DNA from: CAITJF01 sp032654645
Lineage (GTDB): Bacteria > Pseudomonadota > Gammaproteobacteria > Burkholderiales > Gallionellaceae
Direction of reading: 5' to 3'
Assembly (NCBI GenBank): GCA_032654645.1
Contig: JAULAW010000011.1
Location: 1 to 64,000, forward strand
DNA: 64,000 bases
How positions within the stretch are numbered: the first letter of the stretch is position 1; each line of letters begins with the position of its first letter. A model generated the notes under the pieces. That model did no database searches and was not told where the DNA came from. It worked only from the letters and a program-made list of their open reading frames with translations. Both the position numbers and the translations under genes were made by a program. Below are positions 44,219 through 53,970 of the stretch, piece by piece.

Positions 44219-44443
44219 GGCACGCTCTTGTTGCTGCGATCCTTATTTTTAGCGGCATTATATGCCTATGAAACTTTTTCAGTTTCTTAAAATTCTCTCC
44301 CCTGCAATGGGATGGGTAAGGTTAAGAAAAGGTCGTTGCCGGTTTGCGTCCAGAATGTTGCACGCTGGCTTCGACAAGCGGCGATGCGCCGCTGAACCAC
44401 ATCAACGACCCACTGTTGCTTGCCCCGGCAGGCAACACCGCAG
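44219..44443. other. Intergenic region
   Basis: This region of 225 bases lies upstream of the GGDEF-EAL gene and downstream of the giant protease gene. I see a GGATGCGCCGC-type cluster and short hairpins, but no clear promoter, terminator or gene. Confidence 0.35.
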
Positions 44444-47400
44444 TTATTGTATGATTATTGTCTTCCCCGCCAGCGTGTTGTTAGTCTCGTTGTTCTCGGG
44501 CTGGACGTTGGCCGAATCCGCCACAACGCCCAGATAGTACACCCCGCGAGCCATGTTGGTAGGGATTGCCAGGGTCGTGCTCGCCGTGTTGCTGGCCCCT
44601 GCCGCCAGGCTGCTGATGGTGCGGCTGCCGATCCGTATGTCTGCGGAAGTAATGGCCGGATCAATCGACAGGTAGTAGCTCATCTTGAAGTTCGACGCTG
44701 TTGTTGCGACGTTCCCCTGGTTCTTGACGGTATCTCTAACAGTCAAACTCCTTCCAGTTTTCACGCTGGTCGCCGTTGTACTCAATAATATCGGTGCCAA
44801 ATCGACATCGGGAAAATAATTGATACTGTCACTGACTCCGACAGAGATATTTCCGGCGGCATCCTTGGATTGAGCATAGACCGTTTTATTTCCGAAACCA
44901 GTGGAAAGTGTCCATGCTTTACTGGTTGCGTAGGCTTCCCACGCCGACCAGTTAGTGCCGTTGTTGCTAAAGCGCATTTGCGCCACGGTGCCGCTATTAT
45001 CAGTAGCGGCAATCGTCAGCGCAACTGTGGCAGTGAAGGTCACGGGTGCACCACCGTTAATTAGCACTGAGCTGACAGGCGCAATGGTATCAAGCAGGTT
45101 GATCACGTAAACCTGGGTCTGCACCGCGCCGACATTGCCCGCCGTGTCGACCGCAAAATACTTGAGCGTGAGCGAGCTGTTCACCGTGATCGCCGCCGAG
45201 TACACCGCAGAAGCCGTGGTTGGCATCGTTCCGTCCAGAGTGAAGTAGATCGTCGCGGGTTCGCTCGCGATCAGCGTCACGCTCTGCACCGAAATATAAG
45301 TGCCGCCCGCCACCGAGGCTGTGACGGTCGGTGCAACCGTGTCAATTACGAATACCTGTGTCAGCACCGCGCCGACATTGCCCGCCGTGTCGACCGCAAA
45401 GTACTTGAGCGTGAGCGAGCTGTTCACCGTGATCGCCGCCGAGTACACCGCAGAAGCCGTGGTTGGCATCGTTCCGTCCAGAGTGAAGTAGATCGTCGCG
45501 GGTTCACTCGCGATCAGCGTCACGCTCTGCACCGAAGTATAAGTGCCGCCCGCCACCGAGGCTGTGACGGTCGGTGCAACCGAGTCGATTACATATACCT
45601 GGGTTTGCACCGCGCTGGCATTGCCCGCTGTATCCTTGCCGAAATACTTCAGTATCTTGGTGGTGCTGATGCTGATCGGCGCGGTGTAAACTGCCGATGC
45701 AGTGGTGGGCATAGTATCGTCCAGCGTGTAGTAGATCGTCGCAGGCTCGTTCGCGCTCAGCGTTACATTTTGTACTGCCGAGTAAGTACCACCCGCCACC
45801 GATGCAGCCACGGTCGGCGCAACCGTGTCTATCACATAAACTTCGGCCTGCACCGCGCTGGCATTGCCCGCTGTATCGACCGCAAAATACTTGAGCGTGA
45901 GCGAGCTGTTCACCGCGATCACCGCCGAGTACATCATGGAAGCCGTGGTCGGCGTGGAGCCGTCCAGCGTGTAGTAGATCGTCGCAGGCTCGTTCGCGCT
46001 CAGCGTCACGTTCTGGGCCGAGTTATATACCCCGCCCGGAACAGAAGGTGTTATGGCTGGCGGTGTGGTATCAGCAGGTGAGGTTATTGCCGAAACTGCC
46101 GCTGATTGTGCCGAGCAGTTGCCTGCCGCGTCGCACGCCACCACGGTGTAGTTATACGTGGTCGCTGCCGTCAGGCCGGTATCACTAAAACTTGCCCCAG
46201 TCGGTGTACCAGCCTGCACACCATTGCGATAGGCCTTGTAGGCAGTCACCTCGACGTTGTCGGTCGAAGCCGCCCAAGACAGATTGATCTGTGTCGCGCT
46301 GACAGCGCTGGCGGTCAGCCCAGTAGGTACGGTGGGTGCTACGTTGTCCGAATTGAGCAAATTCAGAAAACCGATACCGCCCACTCCAACTGTGGCTGCG
46401 GAAGTATATCTGGCCGCATCTGCATATCCGAAACCCAGTTGCCCGTAGCTGTTATATCCCCACGCGTGTACCGTGCCATCGGACTTGAGAGCAACCGTGT
46501 GCGTGTACCACGTTGTTACAGCCATAACACCACTTACTCCCGGCACCACTATCGGGCTTAGACGCTGGATCGTCGTCCCATCTCCCAGTTGACCATAGTA
46601 GTTATTACCCCACGCCAGTAACGTCCCATCGGATTTGAGTGCAACCATGTGAATGCTACCGGGCGCCACCGCAACCACGCCACTTAGCCCCGGCACCACT
46701 TTCGGATTCAAACGGTTCACTGTCGTACCATCTCCCAGTTGACCATAGTAGTTATCGCCCCACGCTACTACCGCACCGTCAGATTTCAGTGCAACCGTAT
46801 AACTGCCAGTCGCCGCCACCGCAACCACACCGCTTAGCCCTGGTACCACCACCGGGTTAATACGATTCGTCGTCGTCCCATCACCAATCTGTCCGCTTGA
46901 GTTCAAACCCCACGCCAATACTGAGCCGTCGGATTTGAGCGCCACCGTGTGTTGGCCGCCTGCCGCCACCGCAACCACGCCGCTTAGCCCCGGTACCGCT
47001 ACCGGGTTAATACGATTCGTCGTCGTCCCATCACCCAGTTGCCCACTTGAGTTAAAACCCCACGCCAATACCGTACCGTCGGATTTGAGTGCGACCGTGT
47101 GATTGGCACCTGCATCTAGTGCCGCAATACCCGAAAGTCCGGGTACTGCCACCGGGCTCAAACGATTTATCGTCGTTCCATCTCCTAGCTGACCCCAATT
47201 GTTAGATCCCCACGACCACACTGATCCGTCGGATTTAAGCGCGAAAGCGTTATAGGTGCCTGCCGAAACTGCCGTCACGCCGAACAATCCAGGCACTACC
47301 ACAGGACTCGAACGGTGGGTTATCGTCCCATCACCCAATCCACCCCACCCGTTATAACCCCACGTCAGCACTGCGCCGCTAGAATCAAGTGCAACGGAAT

Positions 47401-50400
47401 GTTCACTACCTGCTGCTATTGATGGAGAAATGGCTTGCGCTGCAAGTGTGGTTGCCGAAACTGCCGTGGACTGCTCCGAGCAATTTCCCGCAGCATCGCA
47501 CGCTGCCACGGTATAGCTATAGGCAGTTGCTGCTGCCAGTCCGGTATCAATAAAAGCTGCCCCAGCTAGAACGCCTACCTGTACGCCATTACGATAAACC
47601 TTGTATCCCGTCACCCCGATGTTGTCGGTCGAAGCCGCCCAGGACAGATTGATCTGTGTCGCGCTGGATGCGCTTGCGGCCAGACCGGTTGGAACGGTAG
47701 GAGCCTCGCTATCTGCCACCGGCGTGGTTACCGAAACTGCCGTAGATTGTGCCGAGCAGTTGCCTGCCGCGTCGCACGCCGCCACGGTGTAGTTATACGT
47801 GGTCGCTGCTGTCAGGCCTGTATCGCTAAAGCTTGTCAGCGTCGAGGTTCCGACTTGCACTCCGTTGCGATAAACCTTGTAACCACCCACCCCGACGTTG
47901 TCGGACGAAGCTGTCCAGGAGAGGTTGATCTGCGACGCGTTGGATGCACTTGCGGTCAAACCAGTAGGCACTGATGGAACCGTATTGTCGACAAAAACTG
48001 CCACCGTGTGATACGCGCCTGCCGAGATCGAAGTCACACCGCTCAAACTAGCAGGTATCATCGTCTGCCCGTATGTATTATCACCCCACGCCACCACTGT
48101 GCCATCGTTCTTTAAAGCTACAGTAGTAGCAAGATTCGCTGCAATTGCCGCCACCCCACTCAAACCAGATGGTACTGACATTTGACCGTTTGAATTGTAT
48201 CCCCAAGTCACCACCGTGCCATCACTCTTCAAGGCTACGGTATGGTACATACCCGCTGCAATCGCCACCACACCATTCAACCCTTGAGGAACCGTCGTTT
48301 CACCTGAGTTGTTGCCCCCCCATGCCACCACCGTGCCGTCGTTTTTCAAAGCCACGATATGATTATTTCCAGATGCAATTGCCACTACTCCACTCAATCC
48401 AGCGGGAACCGAAGTTACACCATTGGTATTGTCTCCCCACGCAACCACTGTGCCATCGTTCTTCAAGGCTACGGTAGTAATAGATTTCGCTGCAATCGCC
48501 ACGACGCCGCTCAAACCGACAGGAACCGAGGTTTGACCATAGGCATTGTCTCCCCACGCAACTACTTTGCCATCGTTCTTCAAGGCTACGGTATAAAGGT
48601 TTCCTGCCGCGACAGCTACTACGCCGCTCAAACCTGAAGGTATCGTTGCCTGTCCAAGGGCGTTGTATCCCCATGCCGCCAAGGTGCCGTCATTCTTCAG
48701 CGCAACGGTATGACCAAATCCCGCAGCAACCGCCACCACCCCATTCAAACCTGAAGGTACCGTTGCCTGCCCATAGGCGTTATACCCCCATGCCACCAAC
48801 GTTCCTGGTGTGGTTCCCACCAGTGTAGTCGCTGAAACGATATTTGATTGCGCCGAACAATTGCCCGCAGCGTCGCATGCAGCCACCGTATAGTTATAGG
48901 CGGTCGCCGCTGTCAGGCCAGTATCTATGAAGAATGTCCCAACTGGGTTTCCAACCTGAACACCATCTCGATAGACCTTGTACCCCGTCACACCGACGTT
49001 GTCGGTCGAAGCCGACCAAGACAGATTGATCTGCGTCGCACTGGCTGCGCTTGCGGTCAGGCCGGTCGGTACGGTGGGTACCACGTTATCCACGATAACG
49101 ATGGAGAACACTTTACTGAATACTGCACTGGCCGCATCGGACACAGACACCATGAAGCCAAATAAGCCACTCCGAGTAGGTGTGCCAGAGATGACTCCGG
49201 ATGCAGAGTAGATGCTCAACCCCCCAGGCAAGCCGGAAGCACTCCAACTGTAGGGTGGAGTACCACCGCTTGCCTGCGGGTTTGAGATATAAGCGATGCC
49301 CACGTCTCCATTTGGCAGCGTGGTCGTGCTGATCGCCAGATCACTGACAGTTGGGGCAGATAAAGCGCCGGAAGCAGGCAGTGTCACCGTCGTCGCGCCG
49401 CGCGTCGCATCGAAATAATAGCTGTGAGCACCTGCCACAAGTGTGGAGGTATAAACGTATTGCTCGCCATTGGTAAAGCTGGAATCGCGTAATGCAGGGT
49501 CTGCTGCTCCTGTGTCCTTGCTCATCGCGTTGCATATGTCATCAATACAGGCGCGGATTGAAGACGGCGCGATGTTGGTCATGTCGGTGTAGACAACCTT
49601 GTATGTGAACCGTGTAGAAGCAGTGCCGGAAGCGGGACTCACACCGTTGCTGCCATAGCCGATCTCCGCAGAGTAGTTAAGGGTGGGCGGTTCATTGAGT
49701 GCAACATTGAGCGCAGCATCTATCTGTATCCGCGGTTTTACTATGCCATTTCTTGTATCGGTAATCGGGGTGCCGGTTGCAGTCAGCAAGTTCAAACCAT
49801 CAGTAACGGTAAGATTAGGGTTCTGTTGCTTCAACAATGCCCATGAGCCCGCCACATGGGGCGTGGCCATCGACGTTCCTGAGTAGACTGCATAGGCAGC
49901 GCCGGGGATGGAAGAATTAATGGATGAGCCAGGCGCCAGCAGATTCAGGAAACTGGCACTGTTTGAATACCAATCCACAACATCTGTTTTGGTTGTCGCG
50001 CCGACTGAAACGGCGCTGGAAATGCAACCAGGTGAAGAAACCAGGCTGTTGTAACCATTATTGCCTGATGCAATGACTGTGGCTATATTGACGGAACGCA
50101 GGTTGTCGATCGCAGTTTTGGTGGATGTGTTAGCCGCATCGCAACTGGCTTGGCCGCTATAGGCACCGCCGCCCAGGCTCATATTGACAGCAGCGATGTT
50201 GTAAGCGTTCCTCAGCAAATAAACCTGTTCCAGGGCCAGGTTTACGTCAGACGTATAAGCTCCTATGCAAGGCGCTGCCGAACCGCACATAGCAACATTA
50301 TCGAACCGTGTGAACACCTTGATGGCGATCAGGGAAGCATCCCTGGCTACACCGGAGAAACTGGCCCCATCCCCTGCAGTAATGCCCGCCACATGAGTGC

Positions 50401-51124
50401 CGTGAGAACATCCCGAAATGGCGGTGTCGCAGTTGACGCCCGAACCCGCCGCAGCAGATTGTGTCACGCCTCCCGGACAAAGCGAGGAGGCGCCCGCAGC
50501 GGCATAATTGGTCGAGTAACAGGCTTCAGAAACAATTTTTCCGAACAGGAAGGGATGTGCACTGTCCACACCCGTATCTATAACTGCGATGGTTTGCCCA
50601 GCCCCGGTGTATCCGCTGCTCCAAGCGGCTGTTCCCCCGATCAGGGGAACGCTCTCGGCGAGCATCGGCTCCAAAACCCGATCCTCTTCGATGGATGTAA
50701 TCTCGGTTTGCCCCGCAAGCGCTTCGAGTTCAGCAGCATCAACTTCCACTGCCATGAAAGGAATAGTGCTGAACGCCCTGGATTTCCCCGGCTTTGACTT
50801 GAGCGATGGGTTCTTTGCGTGCACTGCAGAGTGCATACGGGCAATCTCATTGCGTTGTTGCACCACGCTGGCAGCGTTCATCCCCCCCTCTGGGGCAAAA
50901 GGGGCGCGCACCCCGACGATGGCCCTAACTTTCCCGTCTGTCGCAGCCCGGCTGTGGAGCGCTGCCAAGGTATTGACGGTGTTTGCATCGGTGCTGGCCG
51001 CCAATGGCGTCTGGACAGCATTCCCCAGCACAACACGATTAGCTGCCGTTGCATCTGTGACTGCAAAGGCCAACACACAGGCTGCCAACAAGTTAGCCAG
51101 GAAATTACGCGTCCAGTGATGCAT
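44444..51124 (-). CDS. Giant secreted subtilisin with FN3, RCC1 and CHB_HEX_C modules
   Basis: This secreted serine protease has 2226 residues. A signal peptide (CVLAFAVTDATAANRVV) and an I9-like propeptide (about 35-160) precede an S8 domain with D183 (AVIDTGVDS), H241 (GCSHGTHVAG) and S418 (SGTSMATPHVAG). Then follow an Ig-like part and a He_PIG-like part (about 590-675), one FN3, seven short RCC1-type units (about 770-1045, VALKNDGTVVAWGDN), two FN3, seven longer RCC1 units (about 1235-1585, LGDGTT loops), one FN3, four CHB_HEX_C units (81 residues each, about 1690-2010), another Ig-like part and a C-terminal CARDB domain. I chose ATG 51124 because AGGGG precedes it. No sortase or PEP-CTERM motif was seen. 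It may act on polymers outside the cell. Confidence 0.9.
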   Translation of the reverse strand: MHHWTRNFLANLLAACVLAFAVTDATAANRVVLGNAVQTPLAASTDANTVNTLAALHSRAATDGKVRAIVGVRAPFAPEGGMNAASVVQQRNEIARMHSAVHAKNPSLKSKPGKSRAFSTIPFMAVEVDAAELEALAGQTEITSIEEDRVLEPMLAESVPLIGGTAAWSSGYTGAGQTIAVIDTGVDSAHPFLFGKIVSEACYSTNYAAAGASSLCPGGVTQSAAAGSGVNCDTAISGCSHGTHVAGITAGDGASFSGVARDASLIAIKVFTRFDNVAMCGSAAPCIGAYTSDVNLALEQVYLLRNAYNIAAVNMSLGGGAYSGQASCDAANTSTKTAIDNLRSVNIATVIASGNNGYNSLVSSPGCISSAVSVGATTKTDVVDWYSNSASFLNLLAPGSSINSSIPGAAYAVYSGTSMATPHVAGSWALLKQQNPNLTVTDGLNLLTATGTPITDTRNGIVKPRIQIDAALNVALNEPPTLNYSAEIGYGSNGVSPASGTASTRFTYKVVYTDMTNIAPSSIRACIDDICNAMSKDTGAADPALRDSSFTNGEQYVYTSTLVAGAHSYYFDATRGATTVTLPASGALSAPTVSDLAISTTTLPNGDVGIAYISNPQASGGTPPYSWSASGLPGGLSIYSASGVISGTPTRSGLFGFMVSVSDAASAVFSKVFSIVIVDNVVPTVPTGLTASAASATQINLSWSASTDNVGVTGYKVYRDGVQVGNPVGTFFIDTGLTAATAYNYTVAACDAAGNCSAQSNIVSATTLVGTTPGTLVAWGYNAYGQATVPSGLNGVVAVAAGFGHTVALKNDGTLAAWGYNALGQATIPSGLSGVVAVAAGNLYTVALKNDGKVVAWGDNAYGQTSVPVGLSGVVAIAAKSITTVALKNDGTVVAWGDNTNGVTSVPAGLSGVVAIASGNNHIVALKNDGTVVAWGGNNSGETTVPQGLNGVVAIAAGMYHTVALKSDGTVVTWGYNSNGQMSVPSGLSGVAAIAANLATTVALKNDGTVVAWGDNTYGQTMIPASLSGVTSISAGAYHTVAVFVDNTVPSVPTGLTASASNASQINLSWTASSDNVGVGGYKVYRNGVQVGTSTLTSFSDTGLTAATTYNYTVAACDAAGNCSAQSTAVSVTTPVADSEAPTVPTGLAASASSATQINLSWAASTDNIGVTGYKVYRNGVQVGVLAGAAFIDTGLAAATAYSYTVAACDAAGNCSEQSTAVSATTLAAQAISPSIAAGSEHSVALDSSGAVLTWGYNGWGGLGDGTITHRSSPVVVPGLFGVTAVSAGTYNAFALKSDGSVWSWGSNNWGQLGDGTTINRLSPVAVPGLSGIAALDAGANHTVALKSDGTVLAWGFNSSGQLGDGTTTNRINPVAVPGLSGVVAVAAGGQHTVALKSDGSVLAWGLNSSGQIGDGTTTNRINPVVVPGLSGVVAVAATGSYTVALKSDGAVVAWGDNYYGQLGDGTTVNRLNPKVVPGLSGVVAVAPGSIHMVALKSDGTLLAWGNNYYGQLGDGTTIQRLSPIVVPGVSGVMAVTTWYTHTVALKSDGTVHAWGYNSYGQLGFGYADAARYTSAATVGVGGIGFLNLLNSDNVAPTVPTGLTASAVSATQINLSWAASTDNVEVTAYKAYRNGVQAGTPTGASFSDTGLTAATTYNYTVVACDAAGNCSAQSAAVSAITSPADTTPPAITPSVPGGVYNSAQNVTLSANEPATIYYTLDGSTPTTASMMYSAVIAVNSSLTLKYFAVDTAGNASAVQAEVYVIDTVAPTVAASVAGGTYSAVQNVTLSANEPATIYYTLDDTMPTTASAVYTAPISISTTKILKYFGKDTAGNASAVQTQVYVIDSVAPTVTASVAGGTYTSVQSVTLIASEPATIYFTLDGTMPTTASAVYSAAITVNSSLTLKYFAVDTAGNVGAVLTQVFVIDTVAPTVTASVAGGTYISVQSVTLIASEPATIYFTLDGTMPTTASAVYSAAITVNSSLTLKYFAVDTAGNVGAVQTQVYVINLLDTIAPVSSVLINGGAPVTFTATVALTIAATDNSGTVAQMRFSNNGTNWSAWEAYATSKAWTLSTGFGNKTVYAQSKDAAGNISVGVSDSINYFPDVDLAPILLSTTATSVKTGRSLTVRDTVKNQGNVATTASNFKMSYYLSIDPAITSADIRIGSRTISSLAAGASNTASTTLAIPTNMARGVYYLGVVADSANVQPENNETNNTLAGKTIIIQ
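45113..45599. repeat. 243-bp tandem duplication in protease gene
   Basis: The segments 45113-45355 and 45356-45598 are near identical, with only a handful of substitutions, at a spacing of exactly 243 bases (81 codons). They encode the third and fourth CHB_HEX_C modules of the protease. The duplication is recent compared with units one and two, which are more diverged. Confidence 0.8.
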
Positions 51125-51493
51125 GTGATGACCCCTAAACAATAAATGACTGATGGCATGGCGGGCTGAAACGCCATGATTATTTACTTTCCGGTATTAC
51201 TGCTTCGATTCCAATAGCCGGGGCCGCGAGGCGGTCTGCCTCAATAGAAACAATCTCGGATAGGTTGGCCAGTGCTTCCAGTTCTGCGGTATTCACTTCC
51301 ATGGCCATGAAAGGGCTGGTTGCATACCGCTTGATTTGTTCCGGTTTTTGTTTGAGCGAGGGCACTTTTTCCATTACCACCGACTGCATCCTGGCGATCT
51401 CATTACGTTGTTGTGCCGCAGCCGCAGCAGTTAGCCCGCCTTCGGAAGTAAAGGCGATACGAAGCCCGACGATGATCCGCGTCGTACCGTTAA

Positions 51494-52801
51494 GGAGCTG
51501 TTAATAAATAACTGTAACAAATAAATCGAAGGTGCTATGATTGTCGTCATGGCGAATGCAGACGACCTCAAACAAATACGCACCCGGTTCGAGAAGCTTG
51601 CATGGACGTTGGACGAGCGGATGAGGCGTCTGTTTGCTGCTGCGGAAGCTGCGGTGTTAGGCCATGGCGGCGTTACAAGGGTTGCACAGGCTACCGGTGT
51701 GTCCCGGCGCGCAATTCATGCCGGATTGGAAGAGCTGGCAACCGAAAAGATGGCGGTTGAAAGTCAGGGCAAGCGAATTCGCAAAGCGGGAGCTGGCAGA
51801 AAATCTGTCACCGAAACCGATTCTGGCGTGATGGCGGCGCTGGAGAAATTGGTCGAAGCGACGACACGGGGTGATCCCGAATCACCCCTGCGCTGGACTT
51901 GCAAAAGCCTGCGTACGCTGGCTGGTGAGCTGGCTGTGAACGGCCATTCGGTGAGCTATCCGAAAGTGGGCGACTTGCTGCGGGAGTTGGGTTATAGCTT
52001 GCAGGCAAACCGAAAGATGCTGGAAGGGACGGATCATCCGGACCGCAATGCCCAATTCGAGTTCATCAACGACCAGACCGGACAACGTCTAGCGGCAGGC
52101 AATCCGGTTATTTCGGTTGACACAAAGAAGAAAGAGCTTGTTGGTGCGTACAAGAACAACGGCACAACTTGGCGCCCCGAGGGGAAGCCAGAATTAGTCA
52201 AGGTGCACGACTTCATCGATAAGGAGCTTGGGCGCGCGAACCCCTATGGCGTCTACGATGTTGCCAGCAACACGGGTTGGGTCAGTGTGGGGACGGATCA
52301 CGACACGGCAAGTTTCGCGGTCGAAACAATTCGCCGCTGGTGGAATACGATGGGCAGGCAGCGTTATCCTGCGGCAACGGAACTGATGATCACGGCAGAT
52401 GGTGGCGGTAGCAACGGTAGCCGGGTACGGCTTTGGAAATTGGAATTGCAGCGGTTGGCTGACGAGATCAATATCCCGATCAGCATCTCTCATCTGCCTC
52501 CGGGCACTAGCAAATGGAACAAGATCGAGCATCGTCTGTTCTCGTACATCAGCATGAATTGGCGCGGCCAGCCCTTGATTAGCCACGAGGTGATCGTCAA
52601 TCTCATTGCCGGAACGACCACTCGGAAGGGACTGAAAGTCCATGCCGAACTGGATGAATCTTCGTATCCGTCAGGCATTAAGGTAAGTGACGCAGAATTT
52701 GAAAAAATACGCATCACCCGGAATTCGTTTCATGGCGAATGGAACTACAGGATTGATCCGAGTGCGAGCTAAAATTGATACACTAATTGTTTAACGACTC
52801 C
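51494..52801 (+). mobile_element. ISAzo13-family element, copy 2 (intact)
   Basis: This is a full element of 1308 bases with the same ends as copy 1 at 9798 (GGAGCTGTTAA left, TTTAACGACTCC right). The 3-bp target duplication TAA lies at 51491-51493 and 52802-52804. It lies within a stand-alone propeptide gene. The copies are in the same orientation, about 41.7 kb apart. Confidence 0.95.
51537..52772 (+). CDS. ISAzo13-family transposase
   Basis: This intact transposase has 411 residues. The N-terminal part has a helix-turn-helix (VTRVAQATGVSRRAIHAGLE). The catalytic region contains NPVISVDTKKKELVGAYKN with the first Asp, LMITADGGGSNGSRVRLWK with the second, and TSKWNKIEHRLFSYISMNWR with the Glu. 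The end LDESSYPSGIKVSDAEFE is the family tail. Copy 1 at 9841 is the same but shifted by one base. Having one intact copy makes the element potentially active. Confidence 0.93.
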   Translation: MIVVMANADDLKQIRTRFEKLAWTLDERMRRLFAAAEAAVLGHGGVTRVAQATGVSRRAIHAGLEELATEKMAVESQGKRIRKAGAGRKSVTETDSGVMAALEKLVEATTRGDPESPLRWTCKSLRTLAGELAVNGHSVSYPKVGDLLRELGYSLQANRKMLEGTDHPDRNAQFEFINDQTGQRLAAGNPVISVDTKKKELVGAYKNNGTTWRPEGKPELVKVHDFIDKELGRANPYGVYDVASNTGWVSVGTDHDTASFAVETIRRWWNTMGRQRYPAATELMITADGGGSNGSRVRLWKLELQRLADEINIPISISHLPPGTSKWNKIEHRLFSYISMNWRGQPLISHEVIVNLIAGTTTRKGLKVHAELDESSYPSGIKVSDAEFEKIRITRNSFHGEWNYRIDPSAS

Positions 52802-53039
52802 TAACTTCCATTTGTTTTCTGAGCAAATCGAGGGTTCTGACAATGTCCGCGTTGGTGCCGGCCTTCAAAGGCGGCTGTGCGGAGCCCTCCAAAACGACAA
52901 GGTCGGCGGCCAAGGCATGCGCAACGCCTATGGTCAACGCAAATATAGTCATCAGACCAGCAAAGGTGTGGGGCGATAGCAAAAACAAGGTTCTGTAAAA
53001 CACCTTTCCCTGCCCCACTTTTTTTCGTCGGCAAACCAT

Positions 53040-53427
53040 GCACTCCCCAATGCGCGCTTTGTTTAAAACTTGAGTGGCACAACTCCTTTTGAACCACTCC
53101 GCCCGCTTAATATCCTAATTTTTTGATATGAAACGCTTGAATGCCGATCATTCCCTCTGATCATTCAAAACGCTATTTGTTAATTCGTCTCTGGGCGTTG
53201 CATCGCTGCTGCTTGGTGTTCCTTGAATTCAGTTTCAAATCAAACGCACGAATGGTTACACACAGGCCCACTTCTGTATATATGTCTTTCGGCCTATGCA
53301 ATTGCTAGGCATTGCCTATGCATTTCGGCATATTGACAGCAAGGTATTTTTCTGGCTGACGCTTCACGTGACTACTGCACAGCAGATCAGAATCTGGCAA
53401 TTGTCCAGCAAAATTGCGTCCTCAACA
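53040..53427. other. Intergenic region, no gene seen
   Basis: Between the propeptide pseudogene and the group II intron, this stretch has only short open frames without recognisable domains. It includes AT-rich parts around 53100-53300 but no clear promoter or hairpin terminator. I see nothing else in it. Confidence 0.4.
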
Positions 53428-53970
53428 TCACCCCCAGAGGTAGCCGCCCCGGAGATACCCGTCCACTTCCCGCAGCGCGTCTTTGCAGCCCCGTCCCGGC
53501 CTGAACCCGTAGCTCATCGGCAGAAATTCTTTCTCGAAGATCGGTTCGATCACCCGCTTGACCGCCGTCTGGACGATTCTGTCCTTGACGGTGGGGATGC
53601 CTAGCGGGCGCGTCTTGCCTCCCGCTTTGGGAATCTCCACCCGCCGCACGGCGCAGCTCTGATACTTCCCTTCCTCAAGGTCTTTCGCCAACTCGTCAAG
53701 ATACCGCCCGGCGTTCGCCGCAAAGGCTTCGATGCTTTGCCCGTCTATCCCCGCCGCACCCCTGTTACTCTTGACTCGTTCCCAAGCCGTTTGGAGTGTG
53801 CTCGGGCGATAGGCTTTGTCGATCAGGCTGAACCATTTGTTTCCTTTGACACCGTTACCCAGTGCCGCCAACATGCGTTCCGTCCAGACGGTGCGATCCA
53901 CCCAGTCCCATCCGGTTGGGCTAGATTCAGTTTGTTTAGTCCTCGCGGACACTTCCACCGTTTCGCTCAC
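53428..53970 (-). pseudogene. Group II intron reverse transcriptase/maturase, N-terminal fragment
   Basis: The 180-codon fragment begins at GTG 53970, with AGGAGG nearby. It contains AWERVKSNRGAAGIDGQSIE (RT1 region), RVEIPKAGGKTRPLGIPTVK (RT2), DRIVQTAVKRVIEPIFEKEF and PMSYGFRPGRGCKDALREVD (RT3 area). The family normally goes on to the catalytic YADD box, the X maturase domain and a C-terminal part. All of these are missing, and the frame ends at GGYLWG. It cannot splice or retromobilise. Confidence 0.88.

Larger units (their letters stand above)
51180..53039 (-). pseudogene. Stand-alone subtilisin propeptide (I9-like), split by ISAzo13
   Basis: This reverse-strand gene encodes a short relative of the propeptide of the giant protease. 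It is split by an IS at 51494-52801. The upstream part (53039 to 52805) gives a signal peptide and ADLVVLEGSAQPPLKAGTN. The downstream part (51493 to 51180) gives TRIIVGLRIAFTSEGG, QQRNEIARMQSVVMEK, and YATSPFMAMEVNTAELEALA before a stop. Removing the IS with one TAA copy restores one open frame of about 182 codons. No peptidase domain follows, so it was a stand-alone inhibitor or chaperone. GGGGAG precedes ATG 53039. Confidence 0.85.

Noticed and set aside
44444..51124. Possible CRISPR or satellite array from many regular repeats
   Set aside because: The periodic DNA is in one open frame and codes for RCC1, FN3 and CHB_HEX_C modules. The units lack the short repeat-spacer layout.
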